From contig CACZXF010000008.1 in the NCBI GenBank assembly GCA_902785105.1, positions 1 to 64,000 on the forward strand: a stretch of 64,000 bases of DNA, in the 5' to 3' direction. Position numbers and translations under genes: made by a program. Under the pieces are notes generated by a model. It did no database searches and was not told the origin of the DNA. It saw nothing but the letters and a program-made list of their open reading frames with translations. This document shows, one piece after another, positions 7,405-16,625 of this stretch. Every line of letters starts with the position of its first letter. The stretch's first letter is position 1. This stretch comes from an uncultured Eubacteriales bacterium. GTDB lineage: Bacteria; Bacillota; Clostridia; Christensenellales; Aristaeellaceae.

Positions 7405-9102
7405 TCATAATGCCGCTTTAGTCGCCGCAGCGTCGTCCAGCATGTGACCGGCGTGGGACAGGCTGCTTTCACTGTCCACGCCGCCACCGACGAGGCGGGA
7501 AAGCTCGCGGATTCGGCCCTCGCGGTCCAGGCGGCGGACGTGAGTCTGGGTGTGTTCGTCGTTGGAAATCTTCTCCACCATGAAGTGGGCGTCGCCCAGC
7601 GCGGCGATCTGAGGCAGGTGGGTGATGCAGAGCACCTGCCGCGCCTTGGCGATGAGGCACATCTTCTCCCCCACCACCTGGGCCATGCGGCCGGAGACAC
7701 CGGTGTCGATCTCATCGAACACCATGGAATCCACGCCCTCCGCGTCCATGGAGATGACCTTCAGCGCCAGCATCACGCGGGAGATCTCGCCGCCGGAGGC
7801 GATGGCCGCCAGCGGGCGCAGGGGCTCGCCGGGGTTGGGAGAGATCATAAATTCCACCCTGTCCATGCCGGTGGCGAGGGGCTTGGGCTCCGGTTCCAGA
7901 CGCACCTCGAACCGGGTCTTCGCCATACCGAGGTCCGCAAGCTGTTTACATATCTCGGCGGACAGCTTCGACGCGGACGTTTTGCGCGCCTCCGTCAGCT
8001 CGGCGCACGCCTCGCGGAGCTTCGCGTCAGCCTCCTTATACTGCTTCTTGAGGGCCGCGATGGATTCATCGCTGGATTTCAGCTCGTCGAGCCGCTGCTG
8101 GGCGGACTGGCCGAAAGCGATGACCTCTTCCAGGGAGGGACCGTACTTTCGCTCCAGTCGTCCGATCAGATCAAGCCGCGCAGAAATCTTGTCGATCAGC
8201 TCCGGGTCGAAGTCCATGTCGTCCATCAGCGCCTGCAATTCATAGCCCACGTCCTGGGCGGCATAGTAGAGCTCACGAAGACGCCCAGCCAGTGCGCCGT
8301 ACTTCTCATCCAATCCGGAGATGTGATCCATGGCCTCCGCCGATTGCAACAGCGCCTCCTGGGCGCTCACGCCCCGGCCCGCACCCTGATAGACCAGGCT
8401 GTAGGCGGTCTGCACGCCGTTTCGTATCTTCTCTGCGTTTTCCAGGACAGAGAGCCGCTGGGTCAGCTTTTTCTCCTCGCCGGGCTTCAGCTTCGCGGCG
8501 GCGATCTCCTGGGCCTGGAAGGAGAGGACATCAAACAAACGCTCCTTTTCGGAAGCGTCGTTCATCAGTTTTTTAAGCTGTGTGCCGATTTTCGCGCGGG
8601 CGGCGTGAAGCTCCCCCACCTTTTGCAGCAGCTCGGCATGTGCCGCGCCGCCGAAGGCGTCCAGAAAGCCCAGATGACGGGCGGGATTCATCAGCGCCTG
8701 ATGCTCGTGCTGACCATGTACGTCCATCAGCATGGCAGTGAGAGTCTTTAATACGTTCAGCGGCACGATGACCCCGGAGACGCGGCAGAGGTTCCGCCCG
8801 CCTCGGCTCAGCTCACGGCGCACGACGATCATGCCGTCCTCGGCTTCAATGCCCTGCTCACGAGCATATTCGATGGCTCTCTCATTCCCAGCAATGTCGA
8901 ACAGCGCCTGAACGCTGCCCTTCTCCGCGCCTGTGCGGATGATGTCACGATCCGCACGACCGCCCAGGGCCAGGTTCACGCTGTCCACCACGATGGACTT
9001 GCCCGCGCCCGTCTCGCCGGTCAGCACGTTGAAGCCCTTTGAGAACTCGATGCGCAATTGTTCGATCAACGCGATATTTTCAATGGTCAATTCCAGAAGC
9101 AT
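7405..9102 (-). CDS. recN: DNA repair protein RecN (SMC-like ATPase)
   Basis: 565 residues, the usual RecN length. Walker A is GETGAGKSIV near residue 32. A central coiled-coil region follows, then the ABC signature ASGGEISRVMLAL, and Walker B with D-loop in VFDEIDTGVSGRMA. RecN acts early in double-strand break repair, holding DNA ends for RecA-dependent recombination. It lies downstream of argR as in other Bacillota. In Bacillus spoIVB and spo0A follow; here the convergent udk gene follows instead. Confidence 0.96.
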   Translation of the reverse strand: MLLELTIENIALIEQLRIEFSKGFNVLTGETGAGKSIVVDSVNLALGGRADRDIIRTGAEKGSVQALFDIAGNERAIEYAREQGIEAEDGMIVVRRELSRGGRNLCRVSGVIVPLNVLKTLTAMLMDVHGQHEHQALMNPARHLGFLDAFGGAAHAELLQKVGELHAARAKIGTQLKKLMNDASEKERLFDVLSFQAQEIAAAKLKPGEEKKLTQRLSVLENAEKIRNGVQTAYSLVYQGAGRGVSAQEALLQSAEAMDHISGLDEKYGALAGRLRELYYAAQDVGYELQALMDDMDFDPELIDKISARLDLIGRLERKYGPSLEEVIAFGQSAQQRLDELKSSDESIAALKKQYKEADAKLREACAELTEARKTSASKLSAEICKQLADLGMAKTRFEVRLEPEPKPLATGMDRVEFMISPNPGEPLRPLAAIASGGEISRVMLALKVISMDAEGVDSMVFDEIDTGVSGRMAQVVGEKMCLIAKARQVLCITHLPQIAALGDAHFMVEKISNDEHTQTHVRRLDREGRIRELSRLVGGGVDSESSLSHAGHMLDDAAATKAAL

Positions 9103-9233
9103 TTGTAATTATCTCCGTGAGTTGCTTTCAGCTCAGTATTCCATTTAGCGGAATTTGTTTAAACCGGACAGGAACCGTAAAGACAGGCTCCGCTTTCAAA
9201 AAGCATTTTTTACGTGAACACCGTGTAGCAGTA

Positions 9234-9689
9234 TCAGCCGTTCACCAGATTGTTGATCCGGGCCAGTACCGTCTCCACCGCCTCGTTGGACCGGGCGATG
9301 ATGAGCAGGGTGTTGTCGCCGGCGATGGTGCCGAGCACCTCGCTCCACTTCATGGAGTCGATAGCCTCGCCCGCGGCGTTGGCGCTGGCCGGCAGCGTGG
9401 TGACGATGATGAGGTTATTTACAGAATCGATATTGATGATGGACTCCGCCAGTATGCGGGCAAAGCGGTCGTTCATGCCTTTCTCGGCGCGCTCCACGGT
9501 GGCGTATTTATAGCCGCCCTTTTCAGAGAGCACCTTCAGGAGGCGCAGTTCCTTTATATCGCGGGAAACCGTGGCCTGCGTCACCCGCACGCCCCGTCTT
9601 TTCAGTTCCTCGGCCAGCTCCTCCTGGGTTTCTATATCCATGGTATCTATAATTTCCAATATGAGGTTGTGTCGCGCACTCTTCATCAC
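9234..9689 (-). CDS. argR: Arginine repressor ArgR/AhrC
   Basis: 151 residues. The N-terminal winged helix carries the conserved TQATVSRDIKEL recognition segment. The C-terminal oligomerisation/arginine-binding domain includes GTIAGDNTLLII, containing the GDN(T) motif that contacts arginine. As a hexamer it senses arginine and represses biosynthesis or activates catabolism. It lies between nadK and recN. No arginine operon is in the window, so its targets cannot be read here. Either of the first two Met residues could be the start. Confidence 0.96.
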   Translation of the reverse strand: MMKSARHNLILEIIDTMDIETQEELAEELKRRGVRVTQATVSRDIKELRLLKVLSEKGGYKYATVERAEKGMNDRFARILAESIINIDSVNNLIIVTTLPASANAAGEAIDSMKWSEVLGTIAGDNTLLIIARSNEAVETVLARINNLVNG

Positions 9690-9727
9690 GTTAAAGCCCC
9701 CCGGTATCTATATAAAAACGATCTTCG

Positions 9728-10588
9728 TCAATGCGTCCATTCGGACAGCTTACTTCTGAGCAGGCTAAAGTTGTTCCGCTCCTTCATGCGGACAAAACGG
9801 GCCACGCGCGGGGAACGGCATATGGTAATCTCCCGGGATTCGTTGTTCAGGGGGATGATCCGGCGGCCATCCAGCACCGCCTGAGCGCCGCCGCGGTCGT
9901 CCAGCACGCGGATGGTGATGCGATGATTGGCCGACACCACCACGGGCCGGGCGTTCAGCGTATGCGGGCAGACCGGCGTCAATACAAAGCAGTCCAGCCC
10001 CGGCAGCACGATGGGCCCTCCGGAGGAAAGGGAATAGGCGGTGGAGCCGGTGGCCGTGGCCACGATGAGCCCATCGCCGGAGATGGCGTCCACCAGCGCG
10101 CCATCGGCTTCGTATTCCAATGACAGTATACGCACGGAGGGCGTGGAGCGGGTGATGACGATGTCGTTGAGGGCGAACATCCGCATGTCGTCCTGCCCCT
10201 CAATGCCCATGATGGTGCGGCCATCAATTTCATAGTCTCGGGCGAGTGCCCGGTCGATCATGGCATCGCTGATGTCGTTGGTCTCAAGCTCCGTCAAAAA
10301 GCCGAGGCGGCCCAGATTGATGCCGAGAATTGGGATATCATAGGGAATCGCGCTGTCCAGGGCGGTCAATATCGTGCCATCGCCACCCAGAACGATCAGC
10401 AGCTCGCAGCCTTCAAAGGCGTTCACACGCAGCTCCGCGCGGTTGAGGTAGCCATATAGCCCACTGTTGACGCAGACCTGTATGCTCCGCGCCTCCAGCA
10501 TTTCAATGAGTCTCAGCGCCACCGGCAGGCCGGTTTGCTTGGTCGAATTCCAGTGAATTCCAACGCAACGATCCGCCATTTGGCACAT
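9728..10588 (-). CDS. nadK: NAD kinase
   Basis: 286 residues (283 if the ATG at 10579 is used; the first ATG is very close to its GGGAG site). It has the catalytic GGDGT motif in LLIVLGGDGTIL, the GxNLGRLGFLTE motif, LNDIVITR and SGDGLIVATATGSTAYSLSSGGP. It makes NADP from NAD using ATP. It lies between tlyA and argR, a placement seen in many clostridia. An unusual 38-bp palindrome precedes it at 10621-10658. Confidence 0.95.
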   Translation of the reverse strand: MCQMADRCVGIHWNSTKQTGLPVALRLIEMLEARSIQVCVNSGLYGYLNRAELRVNAFEGCELLIVLGGDGTILTALDSAIPYDIPILGINLGRLGFLTELETNDISDAMIDRALARDYEIDGRTIMGIEGQDDMRMFALNDIVITRSTPSVRILSLEYEADGALVDAISGDGLIVATATGSTAYSLSSGGPIVLPGLDCFVLTPVCPHTLNARPVVVSANHRITIRVLDDRGGAQAVLDGRRIIPLNNESREITICRSPRVARFVRMKERNNFSLLRSKLSEWTH

Positions 10589-10620
10589 CTCTCCCTTCCC
10601 GCGGGCGCTTTTTGAGTCAA

Positions 10621-10658
10621 ATTAACAAAGCCAAAATACAAATTTTGACTTTGTTAAT
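10621..10658. promoter_or_regulatory. 17-bp-arm palindrome upstream of nadK (possible operator)
   Basis: ATTAACAAAGCCAAAAT and ATTTTGACTTTGTTAAT pair at 16 of 17 positions around a 4-nt loop. It lies between the tlyA terminator and the nadK ribosome site. It lacks a T-run on the nadK side and so reads better as a protein-binding site than a terminator. The regulator is unknown. Confidence 0.5.
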
Positions 10659-10702
10659 ATTATGCGCGAGCTTCCATTCGAGTCTATATTATTATAATAT
10701 AC

Positions 10703-10729
10703 AAAAAAAGGGCTCGCTTACAAGCCCCC
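10703..10729 (-). terminator. tlyA terminator overlapping the stop codon
   Basis: On the minus strand GGGGGCTTGTAAGCGAGCCC is followed by seven T. The TAA stop of tlyA (10718-10720) lies in the loop. Confidence 0.8.
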
Positions 10730-11548
10730 TTTTGTTGATTTAAGAAATTTGTCATAAGCGGCGTCAATTGTGACATCTATCGTTTTTTCGGTCACATTTC
10801 GGGCATAATCCGCGTTTTGAGTGATGAAGAACAGAAATTCGATATTGCCCTCGGGCCCGCGAATCGGGGAAAAGTCCATGCCGGATAGCACCCAGCCGGC
10901 GGAGGGTATAAAGGCCGCGATGTCTCGAAGGACCTGCTCGTGGACCCGCCGCTCTCGGACTACTCCCCGCTCCCCAACATCGGCCTTATCCGCTTCGAAC
11001 TGGGGCTTGACCAGTGCCACGAAGGCCGCATCCGGCCCCTGGAGCGTCCCGAGGGCCGCGGGCAACACTGCCTTTAAGGAGATGAAGGAGACGTCCGTCG
11101 CGCCGAAGGTGGGATGGGGATCGAAGTCCTCCGGTTGGAGAAACCGGGCGTTGGTGCGCTCCATGCAGACCACCCGCGGATCGCTGCGCAGGCGGTAGTC
11201 CAGCAGATTGTAGCCCACATCCACGGAATAAACACGGCTGGCCCCCGCCCGAAGCATCACATCAGTGAAACCTCCAGTAGACGCGCCCACATCTAGGCAG
11301 ACCCGGTCCTTCAAATCAATGGGAAAGACCTCCAGCGCCTTTCGGAGCTTGTGCGCGCCCCGGCTGACGTAGGCGTCCAGCTCACCCTTCACCCGGAGAA
11401 CGTCGCCCTCCTTTAAGGTTTCGCTGGCACGCAAAATCTTCCGGTCCCCCGCCATCACGCGCCCCTCCATGATGAGCGCCCTGGCCAGGGCCAGGGATTC
11501 CAGATTCATGTCCTCATAAAGTGCCTCGTCGGCGCGGCGTTTCTTCAT
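10718..11548 (-). CDS. tlyA: TlyA-family rRNA 2'-O-methyltransferase
   Basis: 276 residues. An N-terminal S4 RNA-binding domain (about 1-65, with YVSRGAHKLRKALE after it) leads into an FtsJ-like methyltransferase domain. The SAM motif is LDVGASTGGFTDVMLRAGA, followed by DVSFISL and ALVKPQFE. Homologues methylate 16S and 23S rRNA cytidines; hemolysin annotations of the family are historical. It keeps its classical place between dxs and argR/nadK. A MITE-like element (11579-11645) separates it from dxs. Confidence 0.93.
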   Translation of the reverse strand: MKKRRADEALYEDMNLESLALARALIMEGRVMAGDRKILRASETLKEGDVLRVKGELDAYVSRGAHKLRKALEVFPIDLKDRVCLDVGASTGGFTDVMLRAGASRVYSVDVGYNLLDYRLRSDPRVVCMERTNARFLQPEDFDPHPTFGATDVSFISLKAVLPAALGTLQGPDAAFVALVKPQFEADKADVGERGVVRERRVHEQVLRDIAAFIPSAGWVLSGMDFSPIRGPEGNIEFLFFITQNADYARNVTEKTIDVTIDAAYDKFLKSTKGGL

Positions 11549-11578
11549 ATGATGTCACCAGTTCTTATTTTCCAAATG

Positions 11579-11645
11579 GATAAAAAGGAATTTGTCAAGA
11601 TAACTGAGAGGTTCATCTCCCCTCCCAAACAAATCCCTCTATATC
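11579..11645. repeat. Short type C element between dxs and tlyA
   Basis: GATAAAAAGGAATTTGTC at one end and, on the other strand, GATATAGAGGGATTTGTTTG at the other; the centre has CTGAGAGG. It has the shared inner terminal repeats but no clear outer tips. Confidence 0.6.
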
Positions 11646-11648
11646 AGC

Positions 11649-13526
11649 CTACGGCCACCGTTTCATCGCCTCTACCCGCTCCAATATCCGACTGGATATT
11701 TGCATGGTGCTGAGGCCGCATTCCTCGAGCTGCTGGGAGGTGCGGGCGTGGCTGACAAAGCGGTCGGGCACGCCCAGGGTCAGCACGGGCTTGTCGATAC
11801 CGGCACGGGACAGAGCATCCAGCACGCCCTCACCGAAGCCGCCGGCCAGCACATTTTCCTCCACGGTGACCACCAGCTTTGCCCGGGCGGCCTGGGTGGT
11901 CAGCATGGTCTCGTCCATGGGCTTGACGAAGCGGGCGTCCACCACACCGGTGCTGACGCCCTTGCCCATCAGCTCGATGGATGCCTGCATCGCAAGCTGC
12001 ACCATACGGCCCACGGCGAATATCATCACGTCATTCCCGGCGCTCAACAGCTCCCACTCACCGATCTTAAAATCCCGTTGGGACTGTATACCGGGGCCCA
12101 GGTCCTCGCCGCTCTTGGGATAGCGTATGGCCATCGGGCCGTCCAGATCGGCACTAAGGTTCACCAGCTTCTTGAGGTCCCGGACGTCCCTGGGCGAGGC
12201 CACCACAAGGTTGGGGATGCTGCGCAGATAGCTCAGATCGAACACGCCCTGATGGGTCGCGCCGTCGCCGCCCACCAGCCCGGCCCGGTCCACCAGGAAG
12301 GTCACGGGCAGGCTGTTGCGGCAGACATCCATGGCGATCTGATCGTAGGCCCGCTGCAAAAACGTGGAATAGATGCCCACATAGGGCTTCATGCCCTGGG
12401 AGGCCATGCCCGCCGCCATGGTGACGGCATGCTCCTCAGCGATGCCTACGTCGAAGAAGCGGTCCGGGTGGGCCTCGCCAAAGACGTCCAGACCAGTGCC
12501 CATGGGCATGGCTGCGGTGACGGCGCAGATGCGTATGTCATTCTCCGCCAGCTCCGAAAGCTGCTTCGCGGCGATGCGGCCCATGGAAATGCCACTGTCC
12601 TCCCGGGCCTCGCCGGATTCGACGAGGAACGGGGCCACCCCGTGAAACTGATCGGGATGCGCTTCGGCAGGGCGATAGCCCCGGCCCTTCTGGGTGACAG
12701 CATGGATCAGCACCGGCTCCTGGGAATTTTTCGCCCGCTTCAGTATGCGGATCATGTGCTTCAAATCGTGGCCGTCGATGGGGCCGATGTATTCAAAGCC
12801 CAAGGCGTCGAAGAATTTGCCGTCCAAGAACAGCGATTTCAGGAAGTCGCGTATTTTCTCCAAAAACCGAAACACCGGCATACCGATGTGGGGGATCTTG
12901 CTCAGTCCCCGGCGGATGCCCCGCTTGACGCCGCGATAGGTCACACTCTGGCGAAGCCCGTTCAGATAGCCGCTCATCGCGCCGACATTGGGAGAGATGG
13001 ACATGGCGTTGTCGTTCAGTATGACGATCATCCGCGTGCCCGACTGCCCCGCGTCGTTGAGGGCCTCGTAGCACATGCCGCCGGTGAGCGCGCCGTCGCC
13101 CACCAGGGCCACCACGTTGAAATCGCCGTGCATGATGTCACGGGTACGGGCCATGCCCAGGGCCGCGGAGATGGCCGTGGAGGCGTGGCCGGCGGTAAAG
13201 GCGTCATATTCACTCTCCTCCGCCTGGGGGAAGCCGCTGACGCCGCCCTGGCCCCGCAGCTTCTGGAATGCCTGATAGCGCCCGGTCAGCAGCTTGTGGG
13301 CGTAGCACTGGTGGCCCACGTCGAAAACCAGCTTGTCCGAGGGCGTGTCGAATACATAGTGCATGGCGAGGGTCAGCTCCACCATGCCCAAATTGGACGC
13401 AAGGTGTCCGCCCCGGTCCGAGACCACCTTGATGATCTCCGAGCGCAGCTCCTCCGCCAGCACCTTTAGTTCTTTTATATTAAGCTTTTTGATGTCGGAC
13501 GGGTCGTTTATCTTTTCCAAATACAT
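11649..13526 (-). CDS. dxs: 1-deoxy-D-xylulose-5-phosphate synthase
   Basis: 625 residues, family length. It has the thiamine diphosphate motif GDGALTGGMCYEALNDAG, VGHQCYAHKLLTGR with a conserved His, the GPIDGHD segment, and the transketolase-like pyrimidine domain with DRAGLVGGDGATHQGVFD. It condenses pyruvate and glyceraldehyde 3-phosphate to DXP, the first step of the MEP isoprenoid pathway, also feeding thiamine and pyridoxal. It is 7 bp downstream of ispA, an evident operon partner. Confidence 0.97.
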   Translation of the reverse strand: MYLEKINDPSDIKKLNIKELKVLAEELRSEIIKVVSDRGGHLASNLGMVELTLAMHYVFDTPSDKLVFDVGHQCYAHKLLTGRYQAFQKLRGQGGVSGFPQAEESEYDAFTAGHASTAISAALGMARTRDIMHGDFNVVALVGDGALTGGMCYEALNDAGQSGTRMIVILNDNAMSISPNVGAMSGYLNGLRQSVTYRGVKRGIRRGLSKIPHIGMPVFRFLEKIRDFLKSLFLDGKFFDALGFEYIGPIDGHDLKHMIRILKRAKNSQEPVLIHAVTQKGRGYRPAEAHPDQFHGVAPFLVESGEAREDSGISMGRIAAKQLSELAENDIRICAVTAAMPMGTGLDVFGEAHPDRFFDVGIAEEHAVTMAAGMASQGMKPYVGIYSTFLQRAYDQIAMDVCRNSLPVTFLVDRAGLVGGDGATHQGVFDLSYLRSIPNLVVASPRDVRDLKKLVNLSADLDGPMAIRYPKSGEDLGPGIQSQRDFKIGEWELLSAGNDVMIFAVGRMVQLAMQASIELMGKGVSTGVVDARFVKPMDETMLTTQAARAKLVVTVEENVLAGGFGEGVLDALSRAGIDKPVLTLGVPDRFVSHARTSQQLEECGLSTMQISSRILERVEAMKRWP

Positions 13527-13533
13527 AGTCGTT

Positions 13534-14439
13534 TTATTTTTCTCTGTTCACCATGTCGTTTACAAGCCCAGCGAAGAACGCGGCCTTCTCTCCAAATATG
13601 TTGAGCGCTTCGATGGCTTCGCTATGCAGCTTCTTCACAAGTGCCCGTGTGCCTTCTATGCCGTAGGCGGACACGCAGGTCAGCTTGCCGCTCTCGGTGT
13701 CCTTGCCCAGGGTCTTCCCCATGTTCTCCTGATCGCCGGTGACGTCCAGCAGGTCGTCGGTGGCCTGGAACAGCAGGCCGAAGGCGCTGCCGTAGCGGGT
13801 CAGGGCGTCGAGGGACTTTTCATCCGCGCAGCAAAGACGCGCTGCCGCCCGCAGGGGATAGATAAACATGCAGGCGGTCTTATTCCGCTGGATGTATTCA
13901 AGGGCCCTGATGTCCTGGGACTGATTTCTTTCACAGTACAGGTCCATCACCTGCCCCGCGATCATGCCGGTGACACCCGCGCCGGTGGCGATTTCACGGA
14001 TGGCCAGCAGGGCGTCCAGGGCACGCTCCGGCTTTTTGACGGCGGCGGCCAGCATGGTCTCGAAGGCGCAGTTCAGCAAGCCGTCGCCCGCAAGAATCGC
14101 CTGACCCTCACCGAAAACTACGTGATTGGTTGGACGGCCCCTGCGAAGGGTGTCGTTGTCCATGCCGGGCAGGTCGTCGTGGATCAGGGAATAGGTGTGG
14201 ATCATCTCCACCGCGCAGGCGTAATCCAGTGCATATTCCACATCGCCGCCCAGCAGTTCCACCGCCGCCAGCAGCATCGAGGGCCTGAGGCGCTTGCCCC
14301 CGGCGGACAGGCTGTAGCGCATGGACTGGCTAAGCAGCCAGGGCATTTCCCCGATTGCATAGCGGCCCTTGGGAATCACAGCGGGGATCTCCACCAATCT
14401 GCGGTTGACGATCTCCGCCCATGCTTTCAAATCTCTCAT
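13534..14439 (-). CDS. ispA: Polyprenyl synthetase, probable farnesyl diphosphate synthase
   Basis: 301 residues. The first aspartate-rich motif is IHDDLPGMDND and the second FQATDDLLDV; GGKRLRPSML is the IPP-binding segment. It extends DMAPP/GPP to farnesyl diphosphate. It overlaps xseB by 4 nt at its start and is followed closely by dxs, giving a coupled xseA-xseB-ispA-dxs set as in Bacillus. Product chain length is inferred from family and context. Confidence 0.93.
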   Translation of the reverse strand: MRDLKAWAEIVNRRLVEIPAVIPKGRYAIGEMPWLLSQSMRYSLSAGGKRLRPSMLLAAVELLGGDVEYALDYACAVEMIHTYSLIHDDLPGMDNDTLRRGRPTNHVVFGEGQAILAGDGLLNCAFETMLAAAVKKPERALDALLAIREIATGAGVTGMIAGQVMDLYCERNQSQDIRALEYIQRNKTACMFIYPLRAAARLCCADEKSLDALTRYGSAFGLLFQATDDLLDVTGDQENMGKTLGKDTESGKLTCVSAYGIEGTRALVKKLHSEAIEALNIFGEKAAFFAGLVNDMVNREK

Positions 14440-14657
14440 TCTACGCCCTCCTTTGCCAGCTCGCGCTCGCCGTTTTCAGTCAGCACGCGGATGCGTTTAT
14501 CCCCCTCGTCCAGCAGGGCGGAGAGCTCCGCCTTGAGCTTCACGGCCTTTTCATAAGTCTTAAAAGACTCCTCCAACGGCAGTTGCCCGGCTTCCAGCGC
14601 CTGCACCAGCGCCTCCAGCTCCTGCATACCGTCCTCAAAGCTGATCTTCTTTTTCAT
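14436..14657 (-). CDS. xseB: Exodeoxyribonuclease VII small subunit
   Basis: 73 residues, typical XseB size, with the family pattern SFEDGMQELEALVQALEAGQLPLEES as an alpha-helical hairpin. Several small subunits bind the XseA large subunit to form the single-strand exonuclease. It overlaps xseA and ispA by 4 nt each. Confidence 0.93.
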   Translation of the reverse strand: MKKKISFEDGMQELEALVQALEAGQLPLEESFKTYEKAVKLKAELSALLDEGDKRIRVLTENGERELAKEGVE

Positions 14658-15877
14658 ATGTTATCACCCTTTGGCTGTATGGATTTGACCTCCGCGCCTA
14701 ACGTGCCGTCGGCCATGCGGATGCTGACGTGCTCCCCTATCGCGGTCTCGGCGGTGCGCTTGACGATGCCCTTTTCATTGGACAGTATGACATAGCCCCG
14801 CTCCAGCACCGCCTCCGGATTCAGCGCCCGCAGGCTGGCGGCAGCGTGGTCGAGGCGGGTCCGGGCCTTCTGCTGGGTCAGCGGCAGAGCCCTGTCCATG
14901 CGGACAGCGAGCTGTTCAAGGGCAGCCCGGCGCGGGTCGATGAGCGTCTCAACGGGCCTCTGCAAGGCTGACGCCGCGCATGCACGCTCCAATTTCAGTC
15001 GTCTCATCTTCTGCCCCGCCGTCAGCGCCTGGGCCATGCGGCCAACCACGCCGTCCAGCGACGCGCGAAGCTCCAACAGCACCGGCACGGCCAGCTCCGC
15101 CGCCGCAGAGGGCGTGGGGGCGCGCAGGTCGGCCACAAAGTCGGCGATGGTGAAGTCGATCTCGTGGCCGACACAGGAGATGACAGGGGTTTGTGAGGCG
15201 GCGATGGCACGGGCCACGGGTTCTTCATTGAAAGCCCAGAGGTCCTCCATGGAACCGCCGCCCCGGCCCACCAGCAACACGTCGCAGCCACCGAAGTGGT
15301 TTAACCGTTCGATGGCTCGGACGATCTCCCCTGCCGCCCCCGCACCCTGCACCGCGCAGGGGGCCACCACGATGCTCACATTAGGATTGCGCCGCCGGGC
15401 GATCTGTATGATGTCCCTTATGGCCGCGCCAGTCTCGGAGGTCGCCACACCGATGGTTTTCGGGAGAAAGGGGATCTCACGCTTTCGTGCGGGGTCGAAC
15501 AGTCCCTCGGCCTGGAGCTTCTTCTTCAGCGCCTCGAAGCGGGCGAACAGGTCGCCCTGACCGGCTTTTCGCATGCTGTTGACGTAGACCTGATAGCTGC
15601 CGTCCCGTACGAACAGCGACGCTGAACCGCGCACGATCACCTTCATGCCGTCCTCCGGCTGGAAATCCAGGCCCATGGCGCTCTGTCGGAACATCACACA
15701 CTGGACGCGGGCGTTTTCATCCTTCAATGAAAAGTAGCGGTGGCCGCTGTAGTGGTGCTTGTAGCCGGTGATCTCGCCAGTGACCTCTAAATTCCTCAGC
15801 AGAGGATCGACGGCCAGCAGGCGGCGGGCATACTCGTTCAGCTCCGAGACGGTCAGTATCGAATTATCATTCAGCAT
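14654..15877 (-). CDS. xseA: Exodeoxyribonuclease VII large subunit
   Basis: 407 residues. The N-terminal OB-fold (SGHRYFSLKDENARVQCVMFR) is followed by the catalytic domain with TSETGAAIRDI, LLVGRGGGSMEDLWAFNEE and SCVGHEIDFTIADFVADLRAPTPSAAAE. The C-terminal helical part ends in LERGYVI. With XseB it degrades single-stranded DNA in both directions in repair. A type C element lies just upstream of it. Confidence 0.96.
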   Translation of the reverse strand: MLNDNSILTVSELNEYARRLLAVDPLLRNLEVTGEITGYKHHYSGHRYFSLKDENARVQCVMFRQSAMGLDFQPEDGMKVIVRGSASLFVRDGSYQVYVNSMRKAGQGDLFARFEALKKKLQAEGLFDPARKREIPFLPKTIGVATSETGAAIRDIIQIARRRNPNVSIVVAPCAVQGAGAAGEIVRAIERLNHFGGCDVLLVGRGGGSMEDLWAFNEEPVARAIAASQTPVISCVGHEIDFTIADFVADLRAPTPSAAAELAVPVLLELRASLDGVVGRMAQALTAGQKMRRLKLERACAASALQRPVETLIDPRRAALEQLAVRMDRALPLTQQKARTRLDHAAASLRALNPEAVLERGYVILSNEKGIVKRTAETAIGEHVSIRMADGTLGAEVKSIQPKGDNI

Positions 15878-15905
15878 GGCGTCTTCCTCAATGATGTGTT
15901 TTTGC

Positions 15906-16029
15906 GGATAAACAGGGCTTTATCGGGGTGACGAACCTCTCAGTCAGCCTGCGGCTGACAGCTCCCCTTAAAAGGGGAGCTGGCGCGAAGCGCCTGAGAG
16001 GTCGTCATCTGACAAACTTCAATTTACCG
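15906..16029. repeat. Type C MITE-like element with a long cargo palindrome
   Basis: Ends GGATAAACAGGGCTTTATC and, on the other strand, GGTAAATTGAAGTTTGTC. The cargo is ACCTCTCAGTCAGCC... paired with ...GCGCCTGAGAGGT, containing an inner AGCTCCCC/GGGGAGCT stem. It lies between nusB and xseA. Confidence 0.7.
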
Positions 16030-16115
16030 CCCATCCCCAAAAATATCCACATGAAAACTGACCTTGCAAGGAGGATATCACCAGTCCTCGAAAGGCCGCA
16101 TTATTTCCTATGGAA

Positions 16116-16511
16116 TTAATTCAGGCTCCGGGCGAGGCTGCCCAGTACGCCGTTGACGAATGATCCGGCCTTATCGGTGGAATAGGTGTTGGCAAGCTCC
16201 ACGGCCTCATTGACCACCACGCCCGCGGGCGTTTCGGTGTGGAGCAGCTCAAAGGTAGCCACACGGAGTATGGCCAGATCCACCCGCGTGAGCCTGTCCA
16301 GCGTCCATCCGCGCAGGAAAGGGGCTATTTTGGCATCCAGCGCCTCGGCGTTCTGCTGCACGCCCTCCGCAAGACGGTTCATGAATTCCGATTCAGCTTC
16401 GCCCGGCGCGACCTCAAGCAGCTCCAGCCGCGTTTCCTCGCCGCCGTCGCCGCCCATTTCCCATTCGTAGACCAGCTTCATCGCCTGGGCCCGCGCAGTC
16501 TTTCTATCCAT
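16116..16511 (-). CDS. nusB: Transcription antitermination factor NusB
   Basis: 131 residues. N-terminal RKTARAQAMKLVYEWEMG, later WTLDRLTRVDLAILRVATFEL, and the final VVVNEAVELANTYSTDKAGSFVNGVLG are the family signature. NusB with NusE binds boxA in rRNA leaders and supports antitermination. It stands between amaP and xseA as in the Bacillus asp23-nusB-xseA order. Confidence 0.96.
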   Translation of the reverse strand: MDRKTARAQAMKLVYEWEMGGDGGEETRLELLEVAPGEAESEFMNRLAEGVQQNAEALDAKIAPFLRGWTLDRLTRVDLAILRVATFELLHTETPAGVVVNEAVELANTYSTDKAGSFVNGVLGSLARSLN

Positions 16512-16625
16512 CGTTCACCCAACCTCTGTATTATCGTTGTGTAACTTCTTACTGTTCTGCCATGAACACAACTATTGCGGTGGCGCACAGTTGGCACGCC
16601 GCCGCAATAGGTCAGTTCGATTCTG

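Noticed and set aside
11700..13469. 589-codon plus-strand frame opposite dxs
   Set aside because: Antisense shadow of dxs with no ribosome site and no recognisable motif.
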